NCBI GenBank assembly: GCA_030428405.1
Contig: JAUIEH010000129.1
Coordinates: 1-7,269 of the forward strand
Length of the DNA stretch: 7,269 bases
Reading direction: 5' to 3'
DNA from: Alphaproteobacteria bacterium
GTDB taxonomy: Bacteria > Pseudomonadota > Alphaproteobacteria > Caulobacterales > Maricaulaceae
Position 1 is the stretch's first letter. Each line of letters begins with the position of its first letter. The translations under genes were made by a program, and so were the position numbers. This document shows, piece by piece, positions 1-6,597 of this stretch. The notes under the pieces were generated by a model. That model made no database searches, had not been told where the DNA came from, and saw nothing but the letters and a program-made list of their open reading frames with translations.

Positions 1-2
1 GC

Positions 3-614
3 CGGTACTGCGTTACGTTCGCCCAGTGGGACGCCGCGCGCGCGGCGGGCGCTGAGCTGCACGAGCCCAGGGATCGCGGCCTCGGGCGCGGCGCGCGACC
101 GGTGACGGGCGTCTCCTGGGACGATGCACAAGCCTTCATTGCGTGGCTGAATGGACACGCCGGCCTGAGCGGTCGCGCCGACGCTTATCGGCTGCCGAGC
201 GAGGCGGAGTGGGAATATGGCTGCCGGGCGGGCTCGGAAACGGCATATTTCTTCGGCGACGCGCTTAACGTCAAACAGGCGCGCTATGCAGCCGGCGCGG
301 CCGACGCGGCTGCATTTGGTCGCGAAGATGAGGCCGGCGCCGCTGAAGTCGGGACCTTTCCCGAAAACGCGTTCGGTCTGTGCGACATGCACGGCAATGT
401 CTGGGAATGGTGCGAAGACGTCAAAGGCGGTGATTATTCCGACCACCCCGCAAATGGAAGCGCGCGCCTGTCCGGCGATGAGGGTCTGCGCGCGCTGCGC
501 GGGGGCTCGTGGAACGACAATGTCGGTCTGTTGCGCAGCGCCAATCGCGGCTGGAACCGGCGCAATGGGCGCGATGATTCAATCGGCTTCCGCCTCGCGC
601 GCACGCTCGGCTAG
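3..614 (+). CDS. SUMF1/FGE-sulfatase-domain protein, C-terminal part (5' end outside window)
   Basis: The reading frame is open from position 3 to the TAG at 612-614, and homology starts at the window edge (RYCVTFAQWDAAR, then RPVTGVSWDDAQAF near 96-137). The GTG at 102 is therefore internal and the true start lies upstream. Motifs typical of the formylglycine-generating-enzyme fold (PF03781) appear in order: YxVTFAQWD, PVTGVSWDDAQAF, YRLPSEAEWEYGCRAG, FGLCDMHGNVWEWCED, LRGGSWNDN and the terminal IGFRLAR. In true FGE two cysteines follow the GGS(Y/W) motif and catalyse Cys-to-formylglycine conversion in sulfatases. By my alignment the equivalent codons here encode Asp (516-518) and Leu (531-533), so FGE activity is unlikely. 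Family members without these cysteines include ergothioneine-pathway oxygenases, sugar-binding-type domains and many proteins of unknown role. No sulfatase gene is visible nearby. The fold assignment is secure; the function is unknown. Confidence 0.9.
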   Translation, partial: RYCVTFAQWDAARAAGAELHEPRDRGLGRGARPVTGVSWDDAQAFIAWLNGHAGLSGRADAYRLPSEAEWEYGCRAGSETAYFFGDALNVKQARYAAGAADAAAFGREDEAGAAEVGTFPENAFGLCDMHGNVWEWCEDVKGGDYSDHPANGSARLSGDEGLRALRGGSWNDNVGLLRSANRGWNRRNGRDDSIGFRLARTLG

Positions 615-889
615 CAGCGACCGACGCCGTTAGACCAGCTCCTGCTCATAAAGACGTCTTCCATGGAGCCCACATTGGCGGGCGACCGCACGCGCATTCA
701 TCTCCACGGCGCGGAAAAAATTGCATCAATCCGGACAAGGACTTGCGCCGCAACGTGGTGAATCTCGCTTTCGCTCAGGAACTTTCGCGAGCCGGACGGC
801 GTTTTCTTGCCAAGCGCGTCGAAATGACTGCGCGCTCGCCGCGCCCCGAATGGAGCGCGATGCAATTTGAGTGAATTTGGAGGTTAGAA
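615..889. other. Intergenic region without a convincing gene; holds the promoter of the PRC-barrel gene
   Basis: These 275 bases separate the SUMF1-domain gene from the PRC-barrel gene. I find no ORF with a ribosome binding site and recognisable protein. A 33-codon ATG frame from 663 and a frame ending at the TGA 872-874 were examined and not accepted. A perfect 10-bp palindrome, AAGACGTCTT, lies at 651-660. I see no clear hairpin plus T-tract terminator for the upstream gene. The recognisable elements are the EcfG-type promoter at 778-803 and the Shine-Dalgarno at 879-883. Confidence 0.6.
778..803 (+). promoter_or_regulatory. EcfG-type (general stress response) promoter
   Basis: GGAAC (778-782) and CGTT (800-803) are separated by exactly 17 bases. 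This matches the alphaproteobacterial EcfG/SigT consensus GGAAC-N16/17-CGTT, recognised by the ECF sigma factor released by the PhyR-NepR partner switch. Transcription would begin around 809-812, leaving a leader of about 80 bases before the ATG at 890. No other perfect copy was found in the upstream regions of the window. The match is seen directly; use by EcfG is inferred from the consensus. Confidence 0.7.
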
Positions 890-1426
890 ATGACCCGCTT
901 CCTTACTGGTGTCGCTGCAATCGCTCTGCTTGCCGCGCCCGCTTATGCTCAGGATTCTGAGATTGAGGCTGATGCGAACGCCGAAATCGAATCCACTTAT
1001 GACGCCAATGAAGCTGAACTGTCCGCCGACGTCGAAATGAACGAAGACGCCGACGACCTCAGCGAAGCTGATATGTTCACGGACGACAATGAGCTGATCG
1101 ACACGCCGGTCCGCAGCTCGGACGGCGAACTGCTTGGCGAAGTCGAGCGCGTGCGCTTTGACGACGCTGACGAAATCGACGCGATCGTCGTCGAAACGCC
1201 GGGCGTCGCCGAAATCGGCGGTCATGAAGTTCTGATCGAAGCGGCCGGCTATACGGTCTCGACCGTCGGCGAGGAAACCTATGTCGATCTGATGATCGAC
1301 GCCGCTGCGTTCGCTGAACTTCCCGCGTTCCAGGAGTCGACGGTTTCGGAATATCCGCTGAGCGACAACCCGCTCGAGGAAACCGATCTCGACGATGACG
1401 GCGAACTCGACGCGACGGAAAAATAA
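890..1426 (+). CDS. Exported acidic PRC-barrel domain protein with C-terminal EF-hand-like loop
   Basis: This 178-residue protein starts at ATG 890, six bases after a good GGAGG Shine-Dalgarno (879-883). Residues 1-20 form a classical Sec signal peptide: a short basic start, a hydrophobic Leu/Ala core and an AYA/Q cleavage site. It is therefore probably periplasmic or secreted. Residues 21-60 are a low-complexity Asp/Glu/Ala segment, probably disordered. Residues of about 66-146 match the PRC-barrel fold (DTPVRSSDGELLGEVERV, then a strand-rich middle, then AAFAELPAF). Residues 166-177 (DLDDDGELDATE) place Asp at 1, 3, 5 and 9, Gly at 6, Leu at 8 and Glu at 12, an ideal single EF-hand calcium loop. 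PRC-barrel domains occur in ribosome maturation (RimM), photosynthetic reaction centres and many stress-induced exported proteins; the last group fits best. The EcfG-type promoter upstream suggests general-stress induction. The exact function is unknown. Confidence 0.9.
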   Translation: MTRFLTGVAAIALLAAPAYAQDSEIEADANAEIESTYDANEAELSADVEMNEDADDLSEADMFTDDNELIDTPVRSSDGELLGEVERVRFDDADEIDAIVVETPGVAEIGGHEVLIEAAGYTVSTVGEETYVDLMIDAAAFAELPAFQESTVSEYPLSDNPLEETDLDDDGELDATEK

Positions 1427-1494
1427 CCGACGCGCTCCAGATCCGTGAGTTCCGGCTAGACCTAACGGCCCGCCGGCCGGAGCAGCGGATGATG

Positions 1495-1520
1495 GCGAGC
1501 GGTGCGCAAGCGCCGCTCGC
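1495..1520. terminator. GC-rich hairpin with GCAA tetraloop between convergent genes (possible bidirectional terminator)
   Basis: The arms 1495-1505 and 1510-1520 pair over 11 bp with one T-G wobble and close a GCAA (GNRA-type) loop at 1506-1509. On the + strand only TTT (1521-1523) follows; on the - strand the stem begins two bases after the glk stop but no T tract follows. The position, between the 3' ends of two convergent genes, suits a shared terminator or a 3'-end-stabilising stem. The weak T tracts keep this uncertain. Confidence 0.45.
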
Positions 1521-1522
1521 TT

Positions 1523-2497
1523 TCAGCGCGTCTGGGAGAGGCTAAAAAGCCGGGCCGCGCCAACGAGCGGCGCGTCCTGATCGACGAGCAGGTCGACCGG
1601 GATGGCGGCCAAATAGTCCGACATCGGACCATGGCTTGCAAATCGCGCGACGCTGCTCGCAGACGCCAGGAACGACTTCAGCGCCGTGGCGACGCCGCCC
1701 GCTATGATCGCTCCGCCGCGCGCGCCCGCCAGGAGCGCGGCATCACCCAGAGAAGCCATCACGGCGTCGGCGCGCAATTGACAATAAGCGCGCGCAGCTC
1801 CGTCGCCCGCCTCGGCGGCGGCGCGTATGTCTGCGGGATGCAGCGGCGCATAAGCCTCGCCAAGAACGTCGTATACGGCGCGACGGACCGTTTCGGCATG
1901 TAGCCCGGCGGCGATCATCTCGGTTGACACATGGCTCGTCTTCTCTCTGAGCGCTTCGGCGACGGCCCACTCGAATGCACTCTGCGGCGCAAAGCTCTGA
2001 TGTCCGCCCTCGCCCGGCAATATCCGCCAGGCGCCCTCAAAGCGCGCCGCGATCGCCATGCCGAAGCCTGTACCGGGACCGCCAATGACGACGGGCGCGT
2101 CCGGCGCCGCCTCGCCCGGCTTGAGCCGCTCAAAGCCCGAGGCCGGCGTTTCGACCGCGCCGCGCGCCAGCGCCGCGAAGTCATTGACGAAGGCGACCTG
2201 TTCGAGATCGAAGCGCGCGCGCAAAGCCTCGCGGGAAACGACCCAGTCGCGATTGGTGAGCGTGACAGGCTCAATGTCGACCGGTCCGGCGAGCGCGAAA
2301 CAGGCGGCGCGCGCGGGCGCATCGGCGGTTCCCAGAAACGCCGCGACGGCGTCCTCGAAACAGGAAAACTCGTCCGCCGGCCGCTTTAACAGTGAGCGGA
2401 GCGTAATGGCGCCTGCGCCGTCGCGCTCCGCGACCGCCAGGCGAATATTGGTGCCGCCAATATCGCCGACCAGAAGAGGTCCGCCATGCGCGCTCAT
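1523..2497 (-). CDS. glk: Glucokinase, bacterial Glk family
   Basis: This 324-residue protein is close to the usual length of the E. coli-type glucokinase family (PF02685). It transfers phosphate from ATP to glucose to give glucose-6-phosphate in the cytoplasm. The ATP phosphate-binding motif is DIGGTN (12-17), the substrate motif is TNRDW (81-85), and the catalytic Asp106 lies in VNDFAA. GPGTGFG (140-146) and GEGGH (162-166) provide glucose- and nucleotide-contacting residues, and HVSTE (189-193) matches the conserved sugar-binding Glu region. The ATG at 2497 puts DIGGTN at the expected distance from the N-terminus, but the upstream bases contain only a weak GGGACGG-like Shine-Dalgarno. The gene begins 16 bases after the GH15 stop, so it is probably the last gene of the otsA operon and partly translated by coupling. 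In this setting it would rephosphorylate glucose released from trehalose and feed OtsA. Confidence 0.95.
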   Translation of the reverse strand: MSAHGGPLLVGDIGGTNIRLAVAERDGAGAITLRSLLKRPADEFSCFEDAVAAFLGTADAPARAACFALAGPVDIEPVTLTNRDWVVSREALRARFDLEQVAFVNDFAALARGAVETPASGFERLKPGEAAPDAPVVIGGPGTGFGMAIAARFEGAWRILPGEGGHQSFAPQSAFEWAVAEALREKTSHVSTEMIAAGLHAETVRRAVYDVLGEAYAPLHPADIRAAAEAGDGAARAYCQLRADAVMASLGDAALLAGARGGAIIAGGVATALKSFLASASSVARFASHGPMSDYLAAIPVDLLVDQDAPLVGAARLFSLSQTR

Positions 2498-2513
2498 GAG
2501 GAGACCGTCCCGC

Positions 2514-4283
2514 TCACACCACGCTGTCCCAGGACGCGCTCAAGCGGGCCGCCGCGTTGATGACGCCGACCATGCAATAGGTCTGCGGAAAATTGCCCCA
2601 CAGCTCGCCCGTCTTGGGATCGACGTCCTCGGACAATAGGCCAAGCCTGGTGCGGTGGCTCAAGATGTCGTCGAACATCTCGCGCGCCTGTTCAGCGCGG
2701 CCAATGCGGGCGAGCGCGTCGATATGCCAGAACGAGCACGCCGTGAACGCCGTCTTGGGCGCCCCGAAATCATCCTCGCGCCGGTAGCGGAAAAGATGGG
2801 AGCCGTCGCGCAGCTCCTCGTCAATGCGCTCGACCGTGGCGATGAATTTGGGGTCGTGCGGTTCAATGAAACCGACATCGGCCATTAAGAGAACCGAAGC
2901 ATCGAGATCATCGCCGCCATAGGAGCCGGTGAACGCCTGCCGCTTCTCGTTCCAGGATTTCTCCAGAATCCGGGCGCGCATTTCATCAGCACGCTGACGC
3001 CAGTGCTCGGCGCGCTCTTTCAGACCCACCCGCACGGCGATGCGAGCGAGCCGGTTGCACGCAGCCCAGCACATGATGGCCGAGGAGACATGCACTTCGG
3101 CGCGCCCTCGATATTCCCAGATGCCGGCGTCGGGCGTGTCATAGACTTCATAAGCGCGATCGCCGACGCACTCGAAATGCTGGAACTCGTCGCGCCCGGG
3201 ACTGGCGAAGAGGCGCTGGTCGAAAAAGGCCTGCGATGCGCCCAGCACGACATGTCCGTAAACGTCATGCTGGACATGTTCCGAAGCCTGATTGCCGAAA
3301 CGCACAGGCCCCATGCCGCGATAGCCCGGCAAGTCCGGCGCGATCGTCTCTGTGAGATTGGGCTCGAGCGAAATGCCGTAGACGGGCTGGATATGGCCGC
3401 CCTTGGTATGCGCAACGATATTGCGCAGATAAGAGAGATAGCGCTCCAGCGTGCCGACGGCGGCGAGCCGGTTGAGTGCGGTGACCGTGAAATAAGCGTC
3501 GCGCAGCCAGCAATGGCGATAATCCCAATTGCGCTCAGAATCGGCATGCTCGGGAATGCTCGTCGTCAGCGCGGCGACAATGCCGCCGGTTTCTTCGTAA
3601 ACGCACATTTTAAGCGTGATGGCGGCGCGAATGACGGCGTCCTGCCATTCCGGCGGCGTGGCGAGCCTGCGCGACCAGGACCACCATTGATTGGTCGTGC
3701 GCTCCATCCAGTCGCGCGATATGACGTCGACTGATTCCGAGACCGGCTCGTTGGGCCCGAGAATGAAGCTCAGTTCGCGGTCGAGCAGAAATTCGCGCTC
3801 ATCGACCACATAGGATACCGGCGCATCCGTCGTGACGCGGAAGCTGGTTTCGCCGTCATCAAAGCTGAGATGGGAGACGCCGCGCTTGGGCGTAATCGAA
3901 GCGGCGCCGCGCTTGGACGCTGCGCGCAAGTGAACCGCGATGCGCGGCATGCCGCGAATGGGCGTGATGCGCCGGACCAGAGCCGCGGGTCTGAACATCC
4001 GTCCACGGTCAGTCAAGCGAGGTGCAAAATCGGTTATCCGGATCGCAGCGCCGTCTTCAGACTCGATTGTCGTCTCAAGCACGCCGCTATTGCCGACATA
4101 GCGCTGGCTCGACTTCACCGCGCCGATAAGCTCGATCGAAAAACCGCCCTTGCCGCCGACGAGTTTGTCGAAGACCGGCTCGCCATCCAACCGCGGCAGA
4201 CACAGCCAGACGCAATCGCCGTGCTCGTCGATCAAAGCAGCGATGGTGCCGTTGCCGGTCACGCCAAGTTCCAGATCGCTCAC
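2514..4283 (-). CDS. Glycoside hydrolase family 15 protein, probable trehalase (glucoamylase-like)
   Basis: This 589-residue GH15 enzyme is an inverting alpha-glucosidase fold with an N-terminal beta-sandwich region (CVWLCLPRLDGEPVF near residue 30) followed by an (alpha/alpha)6 barrel. NWDYRHCWLRDA (252-263) is the hallmark of bacterial GH15. The likely general acid is Glu390 in GIWEYRG, and the likely general base is Glu552 in LSEDVDPKTGELWGNFPQ. There is no signal peptide or membrane segment, so it is cytoplasmic. GH15 includes glucoamylases, glucodextranases and trehalases (TreH of mycobacteria and others). Trehalase is preferred because the gene lies between otsB and glk, but this rests on context. 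The GTG start at 4283 overlaps the otsB stop (GTGA, 4283-4280), so translation is probably coupled. Only a G-rich stretch serves as a possible Shine-Dalgarno. The alternative is a maltooligosaccharide-cleaving glucoamylase; no treY, treZ or glycogen gene is present in the window to support that. Confidence 0.92.
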   Translation of the reverse strand: MSDLELGVTGNGTIAALIDEHGDCVWLCLPRLDGEPVFDKLVGGKGGFSIELIGAVKSSQRYVGNSGVLETTIESEDGAAIRITDFAPRLTDRGRMFRPAALVRRITPIRGMPRIAVHLRAASKRGAASITPKRGVSHLSFDDGETSFRVTTDAPVSYVVDEREFLLDRELSFILGPNEPVSESVDVISRDWMERTTNQWWSWSRRLATPPEWQDAVIRAAITLKMCVYEETGGIVAALTTSIPEHADSERNWDYRHCWLRDAYFTVTALNRLAAVGTLERYLSYLRNIVAHTKGGHIQPVYGISLEPNLTETIAPDLPGYRGMGPVRFGNQASEHVQHDVYGHVVLGASQAFFDQRLFASPGRDEFQHFECVGDRAYEVYDTPDAGIWEYRGRAEVHVSSAIMCWAACNRLARIAVRVGLKERAEHWRQRADEMRARILEKSWNEKRQAFTGSYGGDDLDASVLLMADVGFIEPHDPKFIATVERIDEELRDGSHLFRYRREDDFGAPKTAFTACSFWHIDALARIGRAEQAREMFDDILSHRTRLGLLSEDVDPKTGELWGNFPQTYCMVGVINAAARLSASWDSVV

Positions 4284-5014
4284 ACAGCCCCCATCACGCC
4301 CAGCCAGGACCAGACATCGTCCGGCGCATTCAGCCGATAATCCGCATCGCTCTCGCCGCGTCCGACCTTAACAGCAAACCCGCCCAGATCCCGAACCACG
4401 ACGAACGCGTCCTCATCCGTGCTGTCGTCGCCGACCATGACGGGCAAGCGTCCCGCGAAGGGCGCCTGCTCCATCCGCTCACGAACGGCATGGCCCTTGT
4501 TCGCGCGCACGGGCTTGGCCTCGATGACCATCTTGCCCGCCTGCAGCTTGTAGCCGGGAAAGCGAGAGATCAGCTCGGAAAGCGCAATGAGGAGCGCATC
4601 GCCCATCTCCGGAGCTGCTCGGTAATGCACGGCGAGGATGGGGCCTTTGGTCTCGACGCGCACGCCCTCCATGCTCGCCGCGATCGCATCTGCTTCGCGC
4701 GCAAGCGGCGCCGGCGCACTCTCCTGGCGCGCGCTGGCGGCGTCCGCGCCCGGCGCCAACACATTCAGACCGTGAGCGCCGATGCGCCAAAGTTCCGCCG
4801 GCACGCGCGCAGAGAGGTCGTCCACGCCCCGGCCGCTGATAATGGCGAGCGCGCCGCTCAGCTCTTGAGCGATGCGCACCAGCGCCTCGCAACGGGCATC
4901 GCTTATCTCAACCGTATCCGGATTATCCTGGATGGGCGCAAGCGTGCCGTCGAAATCGAGAAACAGAGCCCAGCCATCGTCAAATGGCGGCGGAGGCAGG
5001 CGGGTCAGAGACAT
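4280..5014 (-). CDS. otsB: Trehalose-6-phosphate phosphatase
   Basis: This 244-residue HAD-superfamily phosphatase removes phosphate from trehalose-6-phosphate, giving trehalose in the cytoplasm. HAD motif I is DFDGTL (20-25), with nucleophile Asp20 and acid/base Asp22. Motif II is in IISGRG (58-63), followed by the family motif GAHGLN (79-84). The motif III lysine is probably Lys173 in NKGHAV, and motif IV is GDDSTDEDAF (195-204), which binds magnesium. The length is near the usual 250-270 residues. The ATG at 5014 is the only plausible start: no ATG, GTG or TTG was found in frame in the 72-base gap to otsA, and there is no good Shine-Dalgarno. The 3' end overlaps the GH15 start by four bases. 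It stands between otsA and GH15 in the operon, as the second step of the OtsA-OtsB route. Confidence 0.96.
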   Translation of the reverse strand: MSLTRLPPPPFDDGWALFLDFDGTLAPIQDNPDTVEISDARCEALVRIAQELSGALAIISGRGVDDLSARVPAELWRIGAHGLNVLAPGADAASARQESAPAPLAREADAIAASMEGVRVETKGPILAVHYRAAPEMGDALLIALSELISRFPGYKLQAGKMVIEAKPVRANKGHAVRERMEQAPFAGRLPVMVGDDSTDEDAFVVVRDLGGFAVKVGRGESDADYRLNAPDDVWSWLGVMGAV

Positions 5015-5057
5015 GCGGATGTTTTTATCGAGGCTCGTTGCAAGGCTTAAGGACGCC

Positions 5058-5087
5058 GAGGCTTGCCGCGCCGGGGCTCAAGGCCTC
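5058..5087 (-). promoter_or_regulatory. Imperfect hairpin in the otsA-otsB gap
   Basis: GAGGCTTG (5058-5065) pairs with CAAGGCCTC (5079-5087) through eight base pairs and a single bulged G, leaving a 13-base GC-rich loop. It begins at the otsA stop codon and occupies much of the 72-base spacer before otsB. No T tract follows on the - strand. It may be an mRNA-processing or stability stem, or a weak attenuator that lowers downstream expression. Function is inferred from position only. Confidence 0.3.
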
Positions 5088-6463
5088 TAGGCCGCCTCAG
5101 GCGCTCTGGTCAAATCGTTCAGGAAATTCCCGCGCCACCAATCAATGTCTTCGGCGACGATGGTTTCCCGCAGCTCGCGCCAGCGCTCCACGCGCTGGTC
5201 GAGCGGCATGGTCAGCGCGTAGTGCATCGCTTCGGCGACGGCGGCGGCGTTGTGCGGATTGACCACGATGGCGCCGCGCAGGCGCTCGGCGGAACCGGCG
5301 AATTCGCTCAGTATCAGGACGCCGGGATCGGCTTCATCCTGCGCCATGACGAATTCCTTGGCGACGAGATTCATGCCGTCGCGCAACGGCGTCACCAGCC
5401 CGACCTGCGCGATGCGGAACAGGCCGGCCAGCTCAGCGCGGTCAAATGAACGCGCGAGATAGCGCAAGGGGATCCAGTCAAGGTCGCCATAATCGCCATT
5501 GATGCGGCCGGCGAGTTGGTCGAGCTGCAGGCGCAGCTCCTGGTATTCCTCCACCTTGCTGCGCGAAGGCGGCGCAATCTGCGTCACCGACAAGGCGCCG
5601 CGGACATCGGGATGGGCGTCGAACAATTTGCCGACCGCCTCGAAACGCTCGGGCAAGCCCTTGGAGTAATCGATGCGGTCAACGCCGATGGCGAAGGAAC
5701 GCCCGCCGAGAAAGCGCCCGATCCGGGTCGCAGCGTCCTGCGCCTTTTCGCTGACGGCGAGTTCGGCGAAGTCTTCCGCGTCAATGCCGATGGGATAGGT
5801 CTTGATCGTCAGAGTGCGATTTAAAACCTTGACCCTGCCCTCGCCGAGCTCTGCGGCGCCGTGGTCTTCCGTCAGATAGCGGATGAAATTCGACGTGTCG
5901 CGCTCGGTCTGAAAGCCGATGACGTCATATTCGCACATCGCGCGCGCGATCTGGGCGTGCTCAGGCAGGGCCCGGAAAATCTCGGGCGCGGGAAACGGAA
6001 TGTGCAGGAAAAACCCGATCGGGCCGCGCCAGCCTTCCCGGCGCAGACAATCGCCAAGCAGGAGGAAATGATAGTCATGCACCCAGACGACGTCGCCGTC
6101 CTTGATGCGCGGCCGGGCCAGGCGGGCGATGCGCTGATTGACGCCGGCATAAGCGTCGAAGGCTTCACTGTCGAAATGAGCGAGGTCGACGCGGTAGTGG
6201 AAGATCGGCCAGATATTCCGGTTGGCGTAGGTGATGTAATAGCCGTTGAACTCTTCCTGGGTCAGGTCGGTGAGAACGAACTCGACGCCTTCGTCGTTGA
6301 ACGTAGTCGCGCCGCGCGGCTGTTCTTCGACCGTGTCCCCGCTCCATCCGATCCAGCTTCCGCCGCTGGCTTTGAGCGCTTCCCAGACCGCAACCGCCAA
6401 GCCGCCCGCGCGCGAGGCGGCTTCGCCAGCGGTGCGATTGGATATCGCGACAATTCTCGTCAT
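5087..6463 (-). CDS. otsA: Alpha,alpha-trehalose-phosphate synthase (UDP-forming), GT20
   Basis: This 458-residue retaining GT-B glycosyltransferase joins UDP-glucose and glucose-6-phosphate to trehalose-6-phosphate in the cytoplasm. Its numbering runs almost in register with E. coli OtsA. Visible elements are SNR (8-10) and AGGLAVAV (19-26) in the N-terminal loop, NRNIWPIFHYR (81-91, with Trp85), VWVHDYH (126-132, with Asp130), FFLHIPFP (151-158, with His154), GVDRIDYSKGLPER (260-273, with phosphate-binding Arg263 and Lys268), RDGMNLVAKEF (361-371, with Asp362 and Glu370) and LSEFAGSA (385-392). No key residue is missing. The ATG at 6463 lies seven bases after GAGG (6471-6474). It is the first gene of the otsA-otsB-GH15-glk operon, 229 bases downstream of a same-strand hydrolase gene, so it probably has its own promoter in that gap. 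Confidence 0.98.
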   Translation of the reverse strand: MTRIVAISNRTAGEAASRAGGLAVAVWEALKASGGSWIGWSGDTVEEQPRGATTFNDEGVEFVLTDLTQEEFNGYYITYANRNIWPIFHYRVDLAHFDSEAFDAYAGVNQRIARLARPRIKDGDVVWVHDYHFLLLGDCLRREGWRGPIGFFLHIPFPAPEIFRALPEHAQIARAMCEYDVIGFQTERDTSNFIRYLTEDHGAAELGEGRVKVLNRTLTIKTYPIGIDAEDFAELAVSEKAQDAATRIGRFLGGRSFAIGVDRIDYSKGLPERFEAVGKLFDAHPDVRGALSVTQIAPPSRSKVEEYQELRLQLDQLAGRINGDYGDLDWIPLRYLARSFDRAELAGLFRIAQVGLVTPLRDGMNLVAKEFVMAQDEADPGVLILSEFAGSAERLRGAIVVNPHNAAAVAEAMHYALTMPLDQRVERWRELRETIVAEDIDWWRGNFLNDLTRAPEAA

Positions 6464-6525
6464 TCACCATCCTCGCAGCGCCGCCGGTCACGTTCTGGTT
6501 CGATGCGGGGCTTCAGCGTTACTTT

Positions 6526-6542
6526 ATACTGCAGTGCAGCAT
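6526..6542. promoter_or_regulatory. 17-bp palindrome, candidate operator of otsA
   Basis: The sequence ATACTGCAGTGCAGCAT is an inverted repeat around the G at 6534: ATACTGCA faces TGCAGCAT, with seven of eight positions symmetric. It lies 63-79 bases before the otsA ATG and overlaps a TATAAA-like hexamer on the - strand (6523-6528). Size and symmetry suit a dimeric HTH regulator. No regulator gene is in the window, so the binding protein is unknown. Confidence 0.35.
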
Positions 6543-6597
6543 GACATATCGGGAGGTGATCGGAAACTCTCGGGCCATTTCGCCACTGTTGCAGGCG

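Noticed and set aside
102..614. SUMF1-domain gene starting at GTG 102
   Set aside because: Conserved family sequence (VTFAQWD and RPVTGVSW) is encoded upstream of 102 in the same frame, so this is an internal codon of a truncated gene.
651..660. AAGACGTCTT 10-bp palindrome as an operator or terminator
   Set aside because: It is short, lacks a loop or T tract, is isolated, and is far from the mapped promoter elements.
663..764. 33-codon ATG frame in the 615-889 gap
   Set aside because: No Shine-Dalgarno precedes the ATG, the peptide is not recognisable, and the region is better explained as a promoter-bearing spacer.
741..874. TTG-started frame of about 45 codons ending at TGA 872-874, just before the PRC-barrel RBS
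   Set aside because: The composition is mildly coding-like, but there is no proper RBS or standard start and the frame runs over the perfect EcfG promoter; it could be a decayed gene remnant, which I cannot show.
2058..2639. 193-codon + strand frame opposite glk and the GH15 3' end
   Set aside because: The protein is low-complexity Ser/Ala/Arg-rich with no motifs, antisense to two well-supported genes.
3003..3734. 243-codon + strand open frame opposite the GH15 gene
   Set aside because: It is antisense to GH15 catalytic-domain coding sequence, without its own RBS or recognisable motifs; a GC-driven shadow.
5861..6544. 227-codon + strand open frame opposite otsA
   Set aside because: It lies entirely antisense to unmistakable otsA coding sequence, resembles no protein family I know, and long antisense frames are expected at this GC content.
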